A stretch of DNA of 64,000 nt. Origin: Auricularia sp. M13 (Eukaryota; Basidiomycota; Agaricomycetes; Auriculariales; Auriculariaceae). The position numbers were made by a program, and so were the translations under genes. The notes beneath the pieces were generated by a model. That model ran no database searches. It was given only the letters and a program-made list of their open reading frames with translations, and was not told where the DNA came from. The DNA is taken from NCBI GenBank assembly GCA_037042915.1, contig CM073193.1, forward strand, positions 3,534,001 through 3,598,000, read 5' to 3'. Positions 43,194 to 54,733 of the stretch are shown here, piece after piece. How positions within the stretch are numbered: position 1 is the stretch's first letter; each line of letters starts with the position of its first letter.

Positions 43194-44272
43194 ATGGCCG
43201 GTCGCGTCACGGCGGCCAAAGTCGCGTCGCTCGCAGCGGCGGGCGCGTTCTCGGCGTACCTGGCATGGCCATCGTCCTCCAAGAAGACCGCCCCAGCGCC
43301 GCTTTCGCCGGCCCACTTCACGCCCGCGCTGCTGACGGCGGCGGTCCCGCAGCCCGGCAGGCAACCAAGCAAGCTGCTCACGCTGGCCCTCGCGCCGCAT
43401 CAGCTGCCGCATGTGGTGCCCAGCGCAATATGGAGCGTGTATATCAAGGATTCAGACCTGCAGATCGAGCGGCCGTACACACCGCTCGAGGGACTGAGCG
43501 CCAACGGCGAGCTCAAGTTCTGGGTGAAGCGCTACGACGACGGCGAGGTCTCGCGCTGGCTCTGCTCGCGCCAGCCCGGCGACACGCTCGAGATACGCGG
43601 CCCGGTCCCGACGTGGTCAGCGCCGGCCGACGCGTACGACGAGGTGTTTCTGGTGCGGCAGCCCGGCGAACAAGTCGACGAGATGGATGACACCCGCCCC
43701 GCGCTCCTAGATATCAGGCGGCACGGCTATCACGCCCTTCTACCAGCTACTGCACTCGCTCTTCCATGACCCCGACACCGCCAGCCCCGGCAGGACCCAC
43801 TACACGCTCATCCACTCGTCGCCGTCCACCTCGACGCTCCCGCCGCCCGCGCTGCTTGACACCCTGGCTGCCTGGGCGCGCCGGTACCCGCGCCATCTGT
43901 CGCTAAGTCTGTGCGTAGACGCGCGCGACATGCCCGATCCGGACTATGGCAGGATCCATGAAGGCCGCATCGGGACCGCCGTGCTCGAGCGCGCTTTGCG
44001 CCGCCGCGGCCTGCTCCAGAGCGAAGCCTACCCCTGGCGTTTCTGGCACCGGCGCAGCTCCAGCCCCGATCACGACCGGCGGCGCGTCTTATTCCTTGTC
44101 TGCGGCCCAGACCCGTGCGTCACCGCGCTCTCGATGCACTCGATGCCACCGCGACTAAAACCCCGTTTCAAATAGGATGATACACGCCATCGCGGGCCCA
44201 AAGGGCGCGCCCGGAGTTGGCGGCGTGTTGGGCCAGATGGGCTTTCGCGAAGAGCATGTGCGGAGGTTATAG
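43194..44272 (+). CDS. NADH-cytochrome b5 reductase-like flavoprotein, membrane-anchored
   Basis: 319 residues from three exons (43194-43652, 43711-44114, 44176-44272; total divisible by 3). The N-terminus MAGRVTAAKVASLAAAGAFSAYLAW is a mitochondrial or membrane anchor. The FAD-binding domain has IERPYTPLEG (R-x-Y-T-x-L) and GDTLEIRGPV. Intron 1 removal gives DEVFLISGGTAITPFYQLLHSLF, the NAD-binding GG-x-G/A-I-T-P motif. Intron 2 removal gives FLVCGPDPMIHAIAGPKG, the classical CGPDPM motif that contacts NADH. It ends EEHVRRL. Substrate is unknown: yeast relatives (Aim33, Pga3, Mcr1) pass electrons to cytochrome b5 or other haem carriers. The GGTAITP has Ala in place of the commoner Gly. Confidence 0.88.
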
Positions 44273-44377
44273 TCACTTAATAGAGACTTGCTTTCGCAGT
44301 CGCAGTCGCACTGCACACGTCTGCTGTCCATGTTCATTCTATTATTGCACATATGTTCGTAACCTCGAGCCCGACGT

Positions 44378-46307
44378 CTAGAACCGCACTGCGGGCGACT
44401 TTTCCACACTGTCGATGGGGACCTTGTGTCCCACGAGGGTCCTGATATTGTTGATGCCGTAACTGTGCAAATGCAAATATCAAAATCAGCACAAGCGATG
44501 AATCTCCGAGGGGCGGAGCGCACCGAATCATCGTGGGCCGCTCGAGACTGAGACCCCAGCCGTGCACGCGGACGTCCTTGGGCAGTCCCATGGGCTCGAG
44601 CATCTCGGGTCTGAACATCCCGCTGTTACCGATCTCGACCCATTTCTTCAGCTGCGGGTGGAACGCAAAGATCTCGAGAGAGGGCTCGGTGTACGGGTTA
44701 TACGCCGGCTTGAAGCGCAGCTGCGACAACCCCATCTTGCTGAAGAACACCTCCATGAAGCCTGGGCAAAATGCGCTCACTCAGCTTCGCGTACGGGCGT
44801 TTATCGATATTACCCACCGATGAGGTCGCCCAGGGTGAGTCCGCGGTCTGCGATCACGCCCTCGACCTGGTTGAACTCGGCGAGATGTGTCGCGTCGACG
44901 GCCTCGTTGCGGAACACACGGTCGATGCTGAACAGCTTGACGGGCTTGAACTTGCCGGTGCGCTTGTACTCGTCGCCGAGCTGCTTCAGCATGCGGGCGG
45001 AGGTGGCCGTAGTGTGCGTGCGCAAGACGAGCCGTCGCGATTCCTCCTCTGACCACGGCGCGCGGTAGCCCACCGAGCCATATCCGCCGTCCGTGTGGAC
45101 CTTCGTGACCTCATTGTAGTAGTCCGCGGGCGGCGCGAGAGCTTGTACAGGATCGGAGACATAAAAAGTATCTTGGAGTTCACGCGCAGGATGTTGTTGC
45201 GGTACGAAGAGCGTGTCGAAATTCCAGAAAGCGGACTCGACGTATGTCGAAGTTGCCATCTCTGCAAAACTATAGGAACGTCTCAGCATAAAGAACGCTA
45301 AAGAGCAGTGGCATGCTCGAGAGCGCGCACCCCATCTCGAAGAAGATGTTGCGGAACTCTTCGCGCACTTTTAAGAGCGGATGAAGCGCGCCACCGGATG
45401 TTGGCAGTCCATCCGCCTCAAAGTTGTACTTTTTGAACTTGGCATCCTTCCACGCGCCGCTGAAGACGCTATAAGTATCAATGTGCAACAAATTCATGTG
45501 GAAAATGCGTACGATGCCAGCATTTCGACCGTCAGGTCGGTCTCCAGCTTCTCGATCGATGTCGTGAAGGCAGGCCCTTTCTCCACAGTGAACCAAAGGA
45601 ACTTTCTACATTGCACATAAAGGCATGATAAGAGCCATGATACAATGGTTCACGGGGTGCATACTTTTGTGCGGCAAGCTTGCGCTTTCGCAGTTCTGCC
45701 AGCCCCTTCTCGCCGGAAGGCAGGGTGCCCGTCTCCTGCACCTGGCGCAGCTCAATCTGAGTGGTATCTGTGATACTAGAGGCCTAGAGGGTGAGATTGG
45801 CAAGGTCAAGACATGGAAGTAGGCGAGGGAAGTCATGCGCACAAGCTTGACGAATCCGTTGCCCTCCTTGCCGATCCAGCCACTTTTGAAAGCGCGTCCT
45901 TGGCCGACCTTTGCAGACTCATCGCCGACCGCAGCTTTCAGTTCTTGAGCGGTAAGAGGCTTGCCGAAGCCTTGCAGTGGGAGAGCAGCCCATACACGCG
46001 CCTCGTGGGAGCCCTTCGCAGCAAGATCCTTTCCTTCTGGCGTCAGCTCGTGCACCAGCGTCTCTTGCGTGGTGTACTTGATCATCTGCAATCAGATAAG
46101 CAGCGAGATGAGCTGGGATTAGATGGGTTGAGGGAGGACGCAGCGCACATCTCTGGACAGCAACGAATTCAACGCGCCTTGGATGGCAAGTTGGTCCTCC
46201 TGCGTCGTTGCCTTGCGCGATGAGCCCGGCATTACGAGGTGTCTGGTGTCGGCGATCCTGCCATTTGCGTCGAGCGCGGCGAGTATCGACGCTGCTAGAG
46301 CCTCCAT
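44378..46307 (-). CDS. FRS2: Phenylalanyl-tRNA synthetase alpha subunit, cytosolic
   Basis: Catalytic alpha chain of cytosolic PheRS. The first ATG is at 46305-46307 ([25 protein letters not shown]); 15 nt upstream is only GTG. N-terminal winged-helix tRNA-binding domains: [41 protein letters not shown], then [13 protein letters not shown]. The catalytic core includes [23 protein letters not shown], the active-site block [29 protein letters not shown] (motif 2 region), [50 protein letters not shown], and [22 protein letters not shown]. It ends [12 protein letters not shown] plus a last exon [17 protein letters not shown] (motif 3 area). Several short introns. Pairs with the beta subunit gene 11 kb away. 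Confidence 0.94.
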
Positions 46308-46413
46308 TATCGCAGCGTGCACAAGATTGGAGATCGACTATGACTTGCTGCAGGCGGACTTTGCGGCGAGCTGAGTTTGCTCTGCACCTTCCGCTCGAAC
46401 TGCACAACTGACG
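46308..46413. promoter_or_regulatory. 106-bp divergent promoter, FRS2 and RNPS1-like gene
   Basis: Gap between two opposed ATGs. It has a TGACTT sequence, one base off the Gcn4-type TGACTC core; no TATA box. Shared promoter inferred from geometry. Confidence 0.35.
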
Positions 46414-47326
46414 ATGAGCCGCGGCCGATCTCGCTCTCCCAAACGGCTGGAAGACAGCGACGCGCGGGCGAGCGTGTCTGCAGACTCGCGCGAGAGGAAG
46501 ACGGTCGCAGTCAGCGGGCTCAGCAAGAACGTCCATCGCATCCACCTCGAGGCCGTTTTCGGCGCGTACGGCGAGGTTAAGAGCATCGACCTGCCGCTCT
46601 TTACGAGATGTAAGCGTCTTTGACGGCGTTGTACCCTGCTCGACTGACGCGTCTGGCCTGTCTGCAGCTGGACAAAACCGTGGTAGGGCCATTGTGGAAT
46701 TCCACTCACTCGATGCAGCCCGCACGGCCGTCTCGCACATGGACAAGGGCCAGCTCGACGGTGCCGTCCTGCGCGTTGAATTCACCGACAGGCGCTCAGT
46801 CAGCCGCTCGCGCTCGCCGTCGCCGCGTCCGCCGGTGCGCTACAACAATGGCAGGGGCAGAACGCGCTCGCGCAGCCCGATTCCGCCTCCCCGTCGCAAC
46901 TCACGCGGCCCACCGCCAGGCCGCTACGGCGGGCGGGCGCCACCCCCGCCGCGTCGGGGCCCGCCGCCCCGCAACTCTTACTATCCGACCTCACGGTCCC
47001 GTTCACCGCCGCGGCGTCTGTCAGACCGCCCGCCGCCGCCCCGCCGACCCTCACCAAGCTACGGACGCGGGAGAACGCGTTCTCGCACGCGCAGTCCATA
47101 TGTCTCGCGCTCCAGGAGCCGCAGCCGCTCGCGCGGCAGGGGTCGCAGCCGTTCGCGCTCCTACACCCCATCGCGCTCGCGGACACGGTCTCGTTCCCGT
47201 TCTCGTTCTTACTCTTCATACACGCGCTCTTCCCGCAGCCGCACTCGCTCGCTGAGCAAGGGCAGAAGGCGGAGCAGCAGCAGAGAGGATATCAGGGACT
47301 CGCGCAGCCGCTCTCGCTCTCCGTAA
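46414..47326 (+). CDS. RNPS1: RNPS1-like RRM and SR-rich splicing/exon-junction protein
   Basis: Two exons (46414-46609, 46668-47326). One RRM: RNP2-like KTVAVSGLSKNVHRIHLEAVFGAYGEV, then RNP1-like RGRAIVEFHSLDAARTAV and LDGAVLRVEF, matching RNPS1/SAP18-ASAP complex proteins. The first 30 residues have an SRSRSPK leader. The C-terminal 170 residues are Arg-Ser and Pro-Arg-rich (RSRSRSRS, PPPRRGPPPR), the SR domain that recruits splicing factors and is phosphorylated in vivo. The intron sits inside the RRM, at RS in FTRSGQNRGR. Nuclear; predicted part of the exon-junction/ASAP complex. High arginine content and repetitive codons make the antisense open frame 46800-47219 spurious. Confidence 0.88.
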
Positions 47327-47498
47327 ACGCCTCCGTTTCTTCCCCTCAAAATGACCGCTGCATTGCCGTTTATCTACATAACTCTGTAACAACTCTTGTT
47401 GGCAGCAATGCGACTGGTCTTGAATCTCGCCGAGCTTAGAAACTTAACGTTGCGCCAGTGACTCTCCATTACCAACTTGCTGTATATAACAAATAAAA
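47327..47498. other. Convergent 3' spacer
   Basis: 172 bp between the 3' ends of the RNPS1-like and uL10m genes. AT-richer; it should contain both poly(A) regions (AATAAA-like AAATAAAATC near 47491). No gene. Confidence 0.4.
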
Positions 47499-48362
47499 TC
47501 AGGATGCTCGTGCAGCGTCCTCCTCTAAACTTTTCTTGAGGCCCTCCAGTGTCCGCGAGAGTCGTGCGCCACCGGCCTCTCCAAGCAGAGCGACAATTTG
47601 GCTGGAAGGCATGGAAAGCAGACCGACCAGTTGCGCACGCAAACTGCCCAGGTCCGGCATTTTGGAAAGGGAAGCGAGACCGTCGCCCTCAAAGACGCGC
47701 CCCTCGATGACGGCGCCCAATACGGCCAGCTTAGGACCAGGGCGTTTGCGGATGCGTTTTGGTCTGCGCCCTGGAGTGCCCATGTCGTCGTCCGCTGCCT
47801 TCTTGTTCCCAGGCGCGCTGGCCGGATCGGTGCGCTTGTTCGCAGCGACAAAGCGTTCTATCGAGCGCAGGATGGCCGCGAGCCGCGGCGGGTCGAGCGA
47901 CGGCAGTTTGAGCACGGCAAAGCTGCCGCCCTTCTCCGTCGTCGTCTTCGCGAGCGCGTCGCCGACCACGCTGCGTACGACGGGGTGCTCGCGCAGCGCG
48001 ACGCCGAATATCGTGGACGTGATGACCTCGAGCTGGGGCACCGCGCCGTCCTCCTCGACCCACGGCTCCTTCACGCCGCGCGGCCGCGCGTCCGCAATCT
48101 CCTGCCGGAACTGCACCATCTGGTTCGCGGAGAAGTCGGCGTGAGATAGCAGCAGGAACGGCGCGCCGCGTGTGCTCGCGTCGATGATGTTGCGGTACCG
48201 GTTATACAGGTACGTCTTGCGCTCCGAGAATTTTCGCGGCAGCGCCTTCCTCGGGTAGATGTATGGCGGCTCCATCGTCATGGCCATTGTGCGTGACAGG
48301 CGCGGGCGCAGCACGGGCGCGAGCGACGCGCGACATCGCGAGAGCGAATTGATCGAAAACAT
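47499..48362 (-). CDS. Mitochondrial large-subunit ribosomal protein uL10m
   Basis: Single exon, 287 residues. The basic, Ser-rich N-terminus (MFSINSLSRCRASLAPVLRPRLSR) is a mitochondrial targeting sequence. The L10 fold follows: KFSERKTYLYNRYRNIIDASTRGAPFLLLSHADFSANQMVQFRQEIAD, LEVITSTIFGVALREHP (conserved RNA-binding turn), SFAVLKLPSLDPPRLAAILRSIERFVA, a charged insertion, KLAVLGAVIEGRVFEGDGLASLSKMPDL, and the C-terminal GLLSMPSSQIVALLGEAGGARLSRTLEGLKKSLEE for stalk binding. Equivalent to yeast Mrpl11. Intronless, unlike most genes here. Confidence 0.87.
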   Translation of the reverse strand: MFSINSLSRCRASLAPVLRPRLSRTMAMTMEPPYIYPRKALPRKFSERKTYLYNRYRNIIDASTRGAPFLLLSHADFSANQMVQFRQEIADARPRGVKEPWVEEDGAVPQLEVITSTIFGVALREHPVVRSVVGDALAKTTTEKGGSFAVLKLPSLDPPRLAAILRSIERFVAANKRTDPASAPGNKKAADDDMGTPGRRPKRIRKRPGPKLAVLGAVIEGRVFEGDGLASLSKMPDLGSLRAQLVGLLSMPSSQIVALLGEAGGARLSRTLEGLKKSLEEDAARAS

Positions 48363-48545
48363 AGACGACGGAGATTCAATATGTTGTCCTACGCGTTTAG
48401 GAACGGTCTATGTCGATGTTGTTCAAGTATGTAGCAAGAATTCAATGCAATAATGACACATGGTAGTTCGCAGTCGTCAGGCTCAGACATCGTGCTTCAA
48501 AGTCCACCTCCGTCCCACAACATCTACATCAGGTCCGGTCATAAA

Positions 48546-51500
48546 TCATTCGCTCACAATCGAGTCCGAGTCCGCAAGGAAAGGCCTGCAATTCATGAGA
48601 AATGATCTAATTTTGTATGTCCCACAAGACTTACCTATACTCATAATCATGATCGCGATTATTCCTTCTTATGGCGTTGGCCATCCATTCTTCGTCTGCG
48701 TCCTCCAGTGTATACCCAGGCCCGCCGGCCAGGCTCAAGACCACCGGGAGAAGGACAAGTCCGTGTAAAGCGCCAGAAATGATTAACGTGACCCACATCC
48801 GGAAGTGGTAAATCTAGTGACGCCCGGTAAATGCAACGACACCGAGTACCTCTCTGTGCTCTCACCTCAAGAAGTTGAGACTTGGTAAAGGCCATGACGG
48901 ACATCCCGATTAGCTTTGTGAAAGTGATACCGGAGAGCACCTAGACAGCAAATGAGAAGGGTGCGATGTAGGCATTGTTCAACGCACCGATGGTCCAACG
49001 TCAACGAGTGCAATCCACATTCGCTCGTCTCGCTCCCGTTGCCCAGATGGATGGTCGTTGGGAAGACCCACCCCGGCCCCCATGAAGGCTCTTGCGACAT
49101 GAGAGCAGAACTCGACCGCGATACCGAGCGAGATCACGAGGTTGACTACGCTCACTGCGTTGAGGTTGATGCCCCAAAGCCCCATGACGCCCATGACATT
49201 CACGACAGTGAGCGCGACAACGCCCGTAACTATCGTTCCTGTCCTCCAGGAGCCAAGCAGTATCGACGTGACGATGAGCACACTGGCAAGGCCGAGTCCA
49301 AGCACCTCTTGTGTGATACTGACAATGTGCACGTACTGGTCGAAGAAGACGTAGAAACTGGAGTATGGGAACACGTCAAGACCCGTCTTGCGGGAAATAT
49401 CGTCGGCAATACGGTGAGCAGCGGAGAATGCGCCAATGAAGTCCGCTTGCGTGCGTAACGGCGTATGGAACGTGCGGAAATGCGTCGCCTCAATGCCGAC
49501 GTCGTTGTCAAGCTTGATAGCCGTTCCGTACGAAGCCTCCCCAGCGACAGGGCAGGCTTCGGTGGTGGGAGAGGCAAGCCATTGCTTGACATAGCGCATG
49601 AATTCGGCGCCCTCCGGGAGACCTTCCATGGTAACGTTCCAAGCAGGAGTTTGGTCTTTGAGGCAAGGCTTGCAGATGTTTTCCGAGTCGCGCGCCGTGC
49701 AAAACTGCGATGTATCGGCCTTGCGGACACGACAGCACTTATCAAGAGCAGGGTTCAGCCAGAGGAAGAAGTCATCGATCCAAGAGGCCGTAGGGGTCGC
49801 GATGTACGAAGATTTGGACCGCCGCCGTTCCACCTCGAGGATATTGGGCAGGGATAGCGACTCGCAGGTTGTGAAGCGGCCGCACAGCTGCCGCTGGCCG
49901 GCTCGGGAGGTCTCGTCTGCCTGTTGTACGACGAAATATGTGGGCGGGCCGATTTCCAAATATTCATGCAAGTCGTTGAAGTATTCGATGAGATACGAAT
50001 CGCGCGGAAGAGCCAGCCTCTCATCTGAGCAGCTTCAGACAGTTGCGCGTTCCCGGAAGCAAGGCACTGACCTAATCCGAGTTCGATGTGTTGCATCGAG
50101 ATTACGGAAGCGACGAAAACGGCGCCGAACGCAATCAACACCACGAGCTTTACGGACTCGCGCAACAAGAACGGAGCATAGTGGCGTCGGATAATGCGCG
50201 CGAGTCTGCTAGCATGAACGGTGGGCGAAATGTCAAATAACGCGATCTTGGAGGGCATGCGGACACAAGGAAAGCAATCGATGCGGCCAGCCTGAGGTCG
50301 CTCAGTACCGGATAAGCGAAGCTTTGTATGAGCTCAACTTACCTCTGTACGGCGCACATCGAGCGCGAGGGCGCTAACAAACACGGTGACTTGGAGCAGA
50401 GCGTTGATAAAGACACTTCCAGCAGCATAAAGCGCGAAATTTCTGACTGCAGGCATGGGCACAAGTGCACCTAAAGCAAACGCCAGTGTCTCTGTCAACG
50501 AGCTGAGGAGGATCGATGGCCCCATCTTGGCCATGGCCCGCGCAATGCGTTCCTCCGCAGGAAGCTGCCGTGGTGCAGAGTCAGCGTCCGAGTCTTGCGC
50601 CTCGAAACGTGTCGCGCTTGGCGACATGGGATTCGCCGCAAACGACCCATTGGTGTTCTGGCCCAGCGCTGCGTAGGGGCCGTGAAGATGTCCCTGGCGG
50701 TCGACCTCATGTACGAGGATGAAGATGTTGTCTACGCCCACCGCCAGGACTAGGAATGGAATGACCTCCGCAATAATCAGCGTAGACTTGACGCCGAGCA
50801 GTGAGAAGAACCCTGCGGCGGCGGCCACGGACAGAATGACCAGACTGATGCCGAACAGTCCGAGAGTGAACTTAGAGCCGACGAATAACCGCCGTGGAAG
50901 TCGCGGGAGCCATGTAGCAGGCTCAAGATCGGGGTCGTCTGTGAGTGCGATGCTCTGTCGGTTCGTGAGAAGGCGGGGTACGTTCTTCGCCCACGTAGAG
51001 AGCGATTGGAAGAACCCGTCCTCCTCCGGACCAGCGGACGACCCATCTCCCAGAGTTAGGGCGACGTAGAAGAACATGACAAGGTATGACATGACTACGA
51101 TCGGTATATCCGTGTTCGTGCTCTTGTTCAGTTCCTCTTCAAGGGAAACACCGGTCTGGAAGGTGACGTGCGCACCGACCGTGCCCGGGGCCGTCTGGCT
51201 GACGGTGACCAGGTATGCACGCAGTTCACGCTCCCACTCTTCCGCCCGCGCAATCTCTGTGGGGTCAAGAGAGTTGGAGACGACATAGTTGATGACCATG
51301 GCCTTCGAGTCAAGCCACGAACGTTCGCCATCGACGTATGGCGCGCCACCGAGCACATACTGGGGAGAAAGCGGCTGCATGAAGTCCGGAAGGCATTCCG
51401 CTGGACGCGATACGCAGCCAGCTATGTGATCTTCCCAATAGTCCTCGTCGATATCACCGTCGGGGAACCATGCAACGACAGACTGTACTACGCATGCGCC

Positions 51501-52953
51501 CTTAGGTCCCGCCGGCTTGAAGCAAACATCCGAAAGAGTATAGTTGTTCGGGGTCGAGCGCAAGTGCCGGATCTCTTCCTGAACGTCAGCTAGCCACTGG
51601 AGTCGTCTGAAGTTGAGAACAGCGGAGGATCCTTCTGGATCTGTGCCGCCTTCCACAGTGACGAAGATTTGTTCCGCTCGATAGAAGGGTCCGAACTCGT
51701 TGTCGAAGGTCTCCTTCTGGATCCTGCTCTCCGAAGTCGGTGAGACCCATAGCCGAACAGGGTCCCGTTCGACGTCGAACTTCTTCCAACCAAGGTTCAG
51801 CAGGCCTATGACTGTGAATACCAGAGCGAAGATAAGCCAAGGGTGCGAAGCGCAGTATAGGCCTAGCCGGTAGAAGGCTCTCCGTAAGAGCGTATTCAGC
51901 TTGTGTTGGCGCGGCTGTATGGCGTCCATCGGGTCTAACAACGACGCGCCGCGAGTAACAGTACGCTCGAGACCTTCCTGGGAGTCCTCCGTCGCGTTGT
52001 ACGCAAGAGAAGATGCGCCAAGAAGGTTTCTATGATGCGATGCTGGTGATGAGATGTTATTTGAACCAGTGTCCGCAGAGAGAGCGACACGGTCGTATGC
52101 ACGTTCCCGTTTCCGACGAATGCTGCGTTGCAACAGAAAGCCGAAGATGAAGGCCCCGGTGGCAAGTCCGTATCCCAATATTAAAACGAAAGACAGACAA
52201 GAAATCGCGCCGACATGGCACTGCGACGTCGACGGTGGCGGAGGGAGCGCCGGGCAGACGTCAGAACAGTCCAAGCACGAACAGCGGCTGGACAGGTCTT
52301 CGGACGAGCATGATCGCGCAGCTGCGTCAAAGGGAACGAGGTGGCCAGCCGGCTCTGCGGGGAACCTGATAGGGAACGGGCTCCCTGGCGACTTCTCCTC
52401 TCCCAAGAACTCGAGGAATGCTGTCCCGTTCTTCGCGCCTCCGCCAATGAGGTCCATGGCGAAGCCGTTTGTTGCGGCAAACTGAATGCCCTTGCAGCTG
52501 TCGTAGAATCCGTTTCGGAACTGGTTTGAAACGTAGTAGTCGACTGATGCAACGGCTTCTTTGCCGCTCGAGGTCGTCTGTGTCGAAGTCACGTTGACGA
52601 AGGTGCCCTGGGCCGGCGAGCAGGTGAACGAGCAGAAGAAGTCTCTGAAGTTGTTGTTGCATGCCGGGCAGGACGATATCATGCCCGACACGATGCCAAA
52701 GTTCTCGCCCAGCGCGTCGACCTGTGCCTCCGTGCAGCATACGGGGCCTTGGGCAAAATCCTCTCCGCAAACCGAGACGAGTGTCTTCCTGAACGTTGCG
52801 GTGTCTGGCTGCTGCGCGTCAGGGCCTGCGCGCGAGCGAAATGGCATGACGCACGTCGACTGGCGGGCCAGAGTATGGGCAGGGCAGGTCGCCGCCAAGC
52901 CAGCTCTTGCGGCCGCACGTGTCGCGCATGGCGCAGCGAGCCGGGGCGGCCAT
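48546..52953 (-). CDS. NPC1: Niemann-Pick C1 sterol transporter
   Basis: Vacuolar/endosomal RND-type sterol exporter (Ncr1 in yeast). The lumenal cysteine-rich N-domain starts [16 protein letters not shown]; a 44-nt intron (GTGCGT...GCGCAG near 52850) joins PPVD to [20 protein letters not shown]. Then [39 protein letters not shown], the middle lumenal domain, and the sterol-sensing domain [23 protein letters not shown]...[56 protein letters not shown]. The C-terminal RND half has [40 protein letters not shown], and the last exons end [15 protein letters not shown]. The ATG used (52951-52953) gives [12 protein letters not shown] without a signal peptide; an upstream leader is missing or in another frame. 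Confidence 0.93.
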
Positions 52954-53034
52954 TGTGGGCGGAGGCGAGACTGGAGAGCGGGGACAAGGGGCAGCGGGCG
53001 GAGTAACACGCACGCGTGTCCTGCCTTGGTCCCG
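52954..53034. promoter_or_regulatory. 81-bp gap, NPC1 and DPH1 divergent
   Basis: GC-rich gap between the two first visible ATGs. Because NPC1 needs a signal peptide its true start may be upstream, so the two 5' regions may overlap. Confidence 0.35.
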
Positions 53035-54681
53035 ATGACTGACGCCACACGCCCGAAACGTAAATTCGTCGGTCGCTCGAGCGCGGGCCCCTCCAGGCAC
53101 ACTGGCCAGCAGCTCGTCTCGCGCGGCATCCCCGACGCCATCCTCAACAATGCCCAGCTCAACGCGGCCATATCGCTCCTGCCAGCCAACTATTCGTTCG
53201 AGATCCACAAGACCATTCATCACATCCAGAAGAACAACGCCAGCATGGTCGCGCTGCAGATGCCCGAGGGCCTGCTCATGTATGCGTGCGCCATTGCAGA
53301 CATCATCGAACGGTGCGCTGGCTAGCGTATTGCGCGGAAACAACGATGACAGAGCCCGCCGCAGCTTCACAGAGGCACTGACCGTCATCATGGGCGATGT
53401 CACGTACGGCGCGTGTTGTATCGACGATTATACCGCCAGGGCCCTTGGCTGCGACATGCTCGTACATTACGGACACAGCTGCCTGGGTGCGTCTGGATCT
53501 ATGCGCCCTGCGGATCGAATCTCATCTACGCGCAGTGCCCATCGACTTCACCACCATCAAGACGCTCTACGTCTTTGTCGAAATCGGCATCGACTCCAGA
53601 CATCTCGCACAGACCGTGCGCATAAACTTCCCTGATGACCGCGATGCATTCCATGAGCGCGTTCTCGAGGACGGTTCAACTGCGCTTCCACCCGGAAGTC
53701 GGATCGGCCCTGCTCAACCGTTACGAATAACTCAGGCAGAGTCGTCCAGTGCCGACGCGGACGGCTTGAAGTCCCTTGCGTCTTCCTCGAGTACACAGCC
53801 CACCCGTCTCGCACTTGTGTCTACAATCCAATTTGTGGCAGCACTGCAACAGCTGAAAGATCACCTCTCAACTTCGGTCGAGGCTACGAGTCTTGGTATT
53901 CCCCCGCTACTTGGGCAAACCGATTCAGATCCCTCGAAAACACAATCGCCATCCTGTTCATGTGGTTCATACGAAGCTAAAATACCACGATCCAAGCCTC
54001 TGAGCCCCGGAGAGATTCTAGGTTGCACAGCACCGACGCTCGCGGACGTCGATGCTTTGATGTACGAACTCTTCATCTCTGCAGAGCATGAAGCTGACTT
54101 CGCGCGTTAGCTACCTCGGAGACGGGCGCTTCCATTTGGAATCCATTATGATCGCCAACCCGCGCGTGCCCGCATTCCGCTACGACCCATACTCGAAGAA
54201 GTTCACGCGCGAGCGGTACGACCACGCGCTGATGAAGCGCACCCGCCAGAGCGCAATAGACAAGGCGCGCGCCTCCATGCAACACCCCTCGCAGCAGGTA
54301 TGGGGTGTCGTGCTCGGCACTCTCGGGAGGCAAGGCAGCCTGAAGCAGCTACAAGCGATCACGCACCAACTCTCACACTGCACCAAGCCCGTGCCTTTCG
54401 TCCCGATCCTCCTGTCCGAAATGTCGCCCGCGAAACTCGCGCTCTTCGAGCCGCACATCTCGACCTTCGTGCAGACGTCCTGCCCGCGGCTGTCCATCGA
54501 TTGGGGATACGCGTTCGACAGGCCGCTACTGAGCCCGTACGAAACGGCCGTTGCGCTTGGTGCTGTAAAAGGATGGTCGGTCGACAACGATGAAAGCGCC
54601 TATGCAATGGATTTCTACGCCGCGGGAAGTCCGTGGGCTCTCGCTCGGGCCTCAGCGGCGCTGCCTGAGCCAACGATATAA
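53035..54681 (+). CDS. DPH1: Diphthamide synthesis enzyme DPH1
   Basis: Radical [4Fe-4S] enzyme that, with Dph2, transfers a 3-amino-3-carboxypropyl group to the target His of eEF2. The start [16 protein letters not shown] leads into [34 protein letters not shown] and [22 protein letters not shown], the Dph1 signature. The three cluster cysteines are visible: YGACCIDD (exon 2, near 53405), HYGHSCL and [12 protein letters not shown] (near 54475-54510). Between are [54 protein letters not shown] and [14 protein letters not shown]. The tail ends LPEPTI at 54681. About five introns; DPH6 of the same pathway is also in the window. A Ser-rich, variable insertion follows the second cysteine. Confidence 0.92.
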
Positions 54682-54733
54682 AATTACTGTATGTGTGTAT
54701 GTATGGCTAGTGTAATGTTACAATGTTGTAGCT

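Noticed and set aside
46620-47255. Arg/Ala-rich plus-strand frame and its antisense partner
   Set aside because: Frame-shifted shadows of the SR domain of the RNPS1-like gene.
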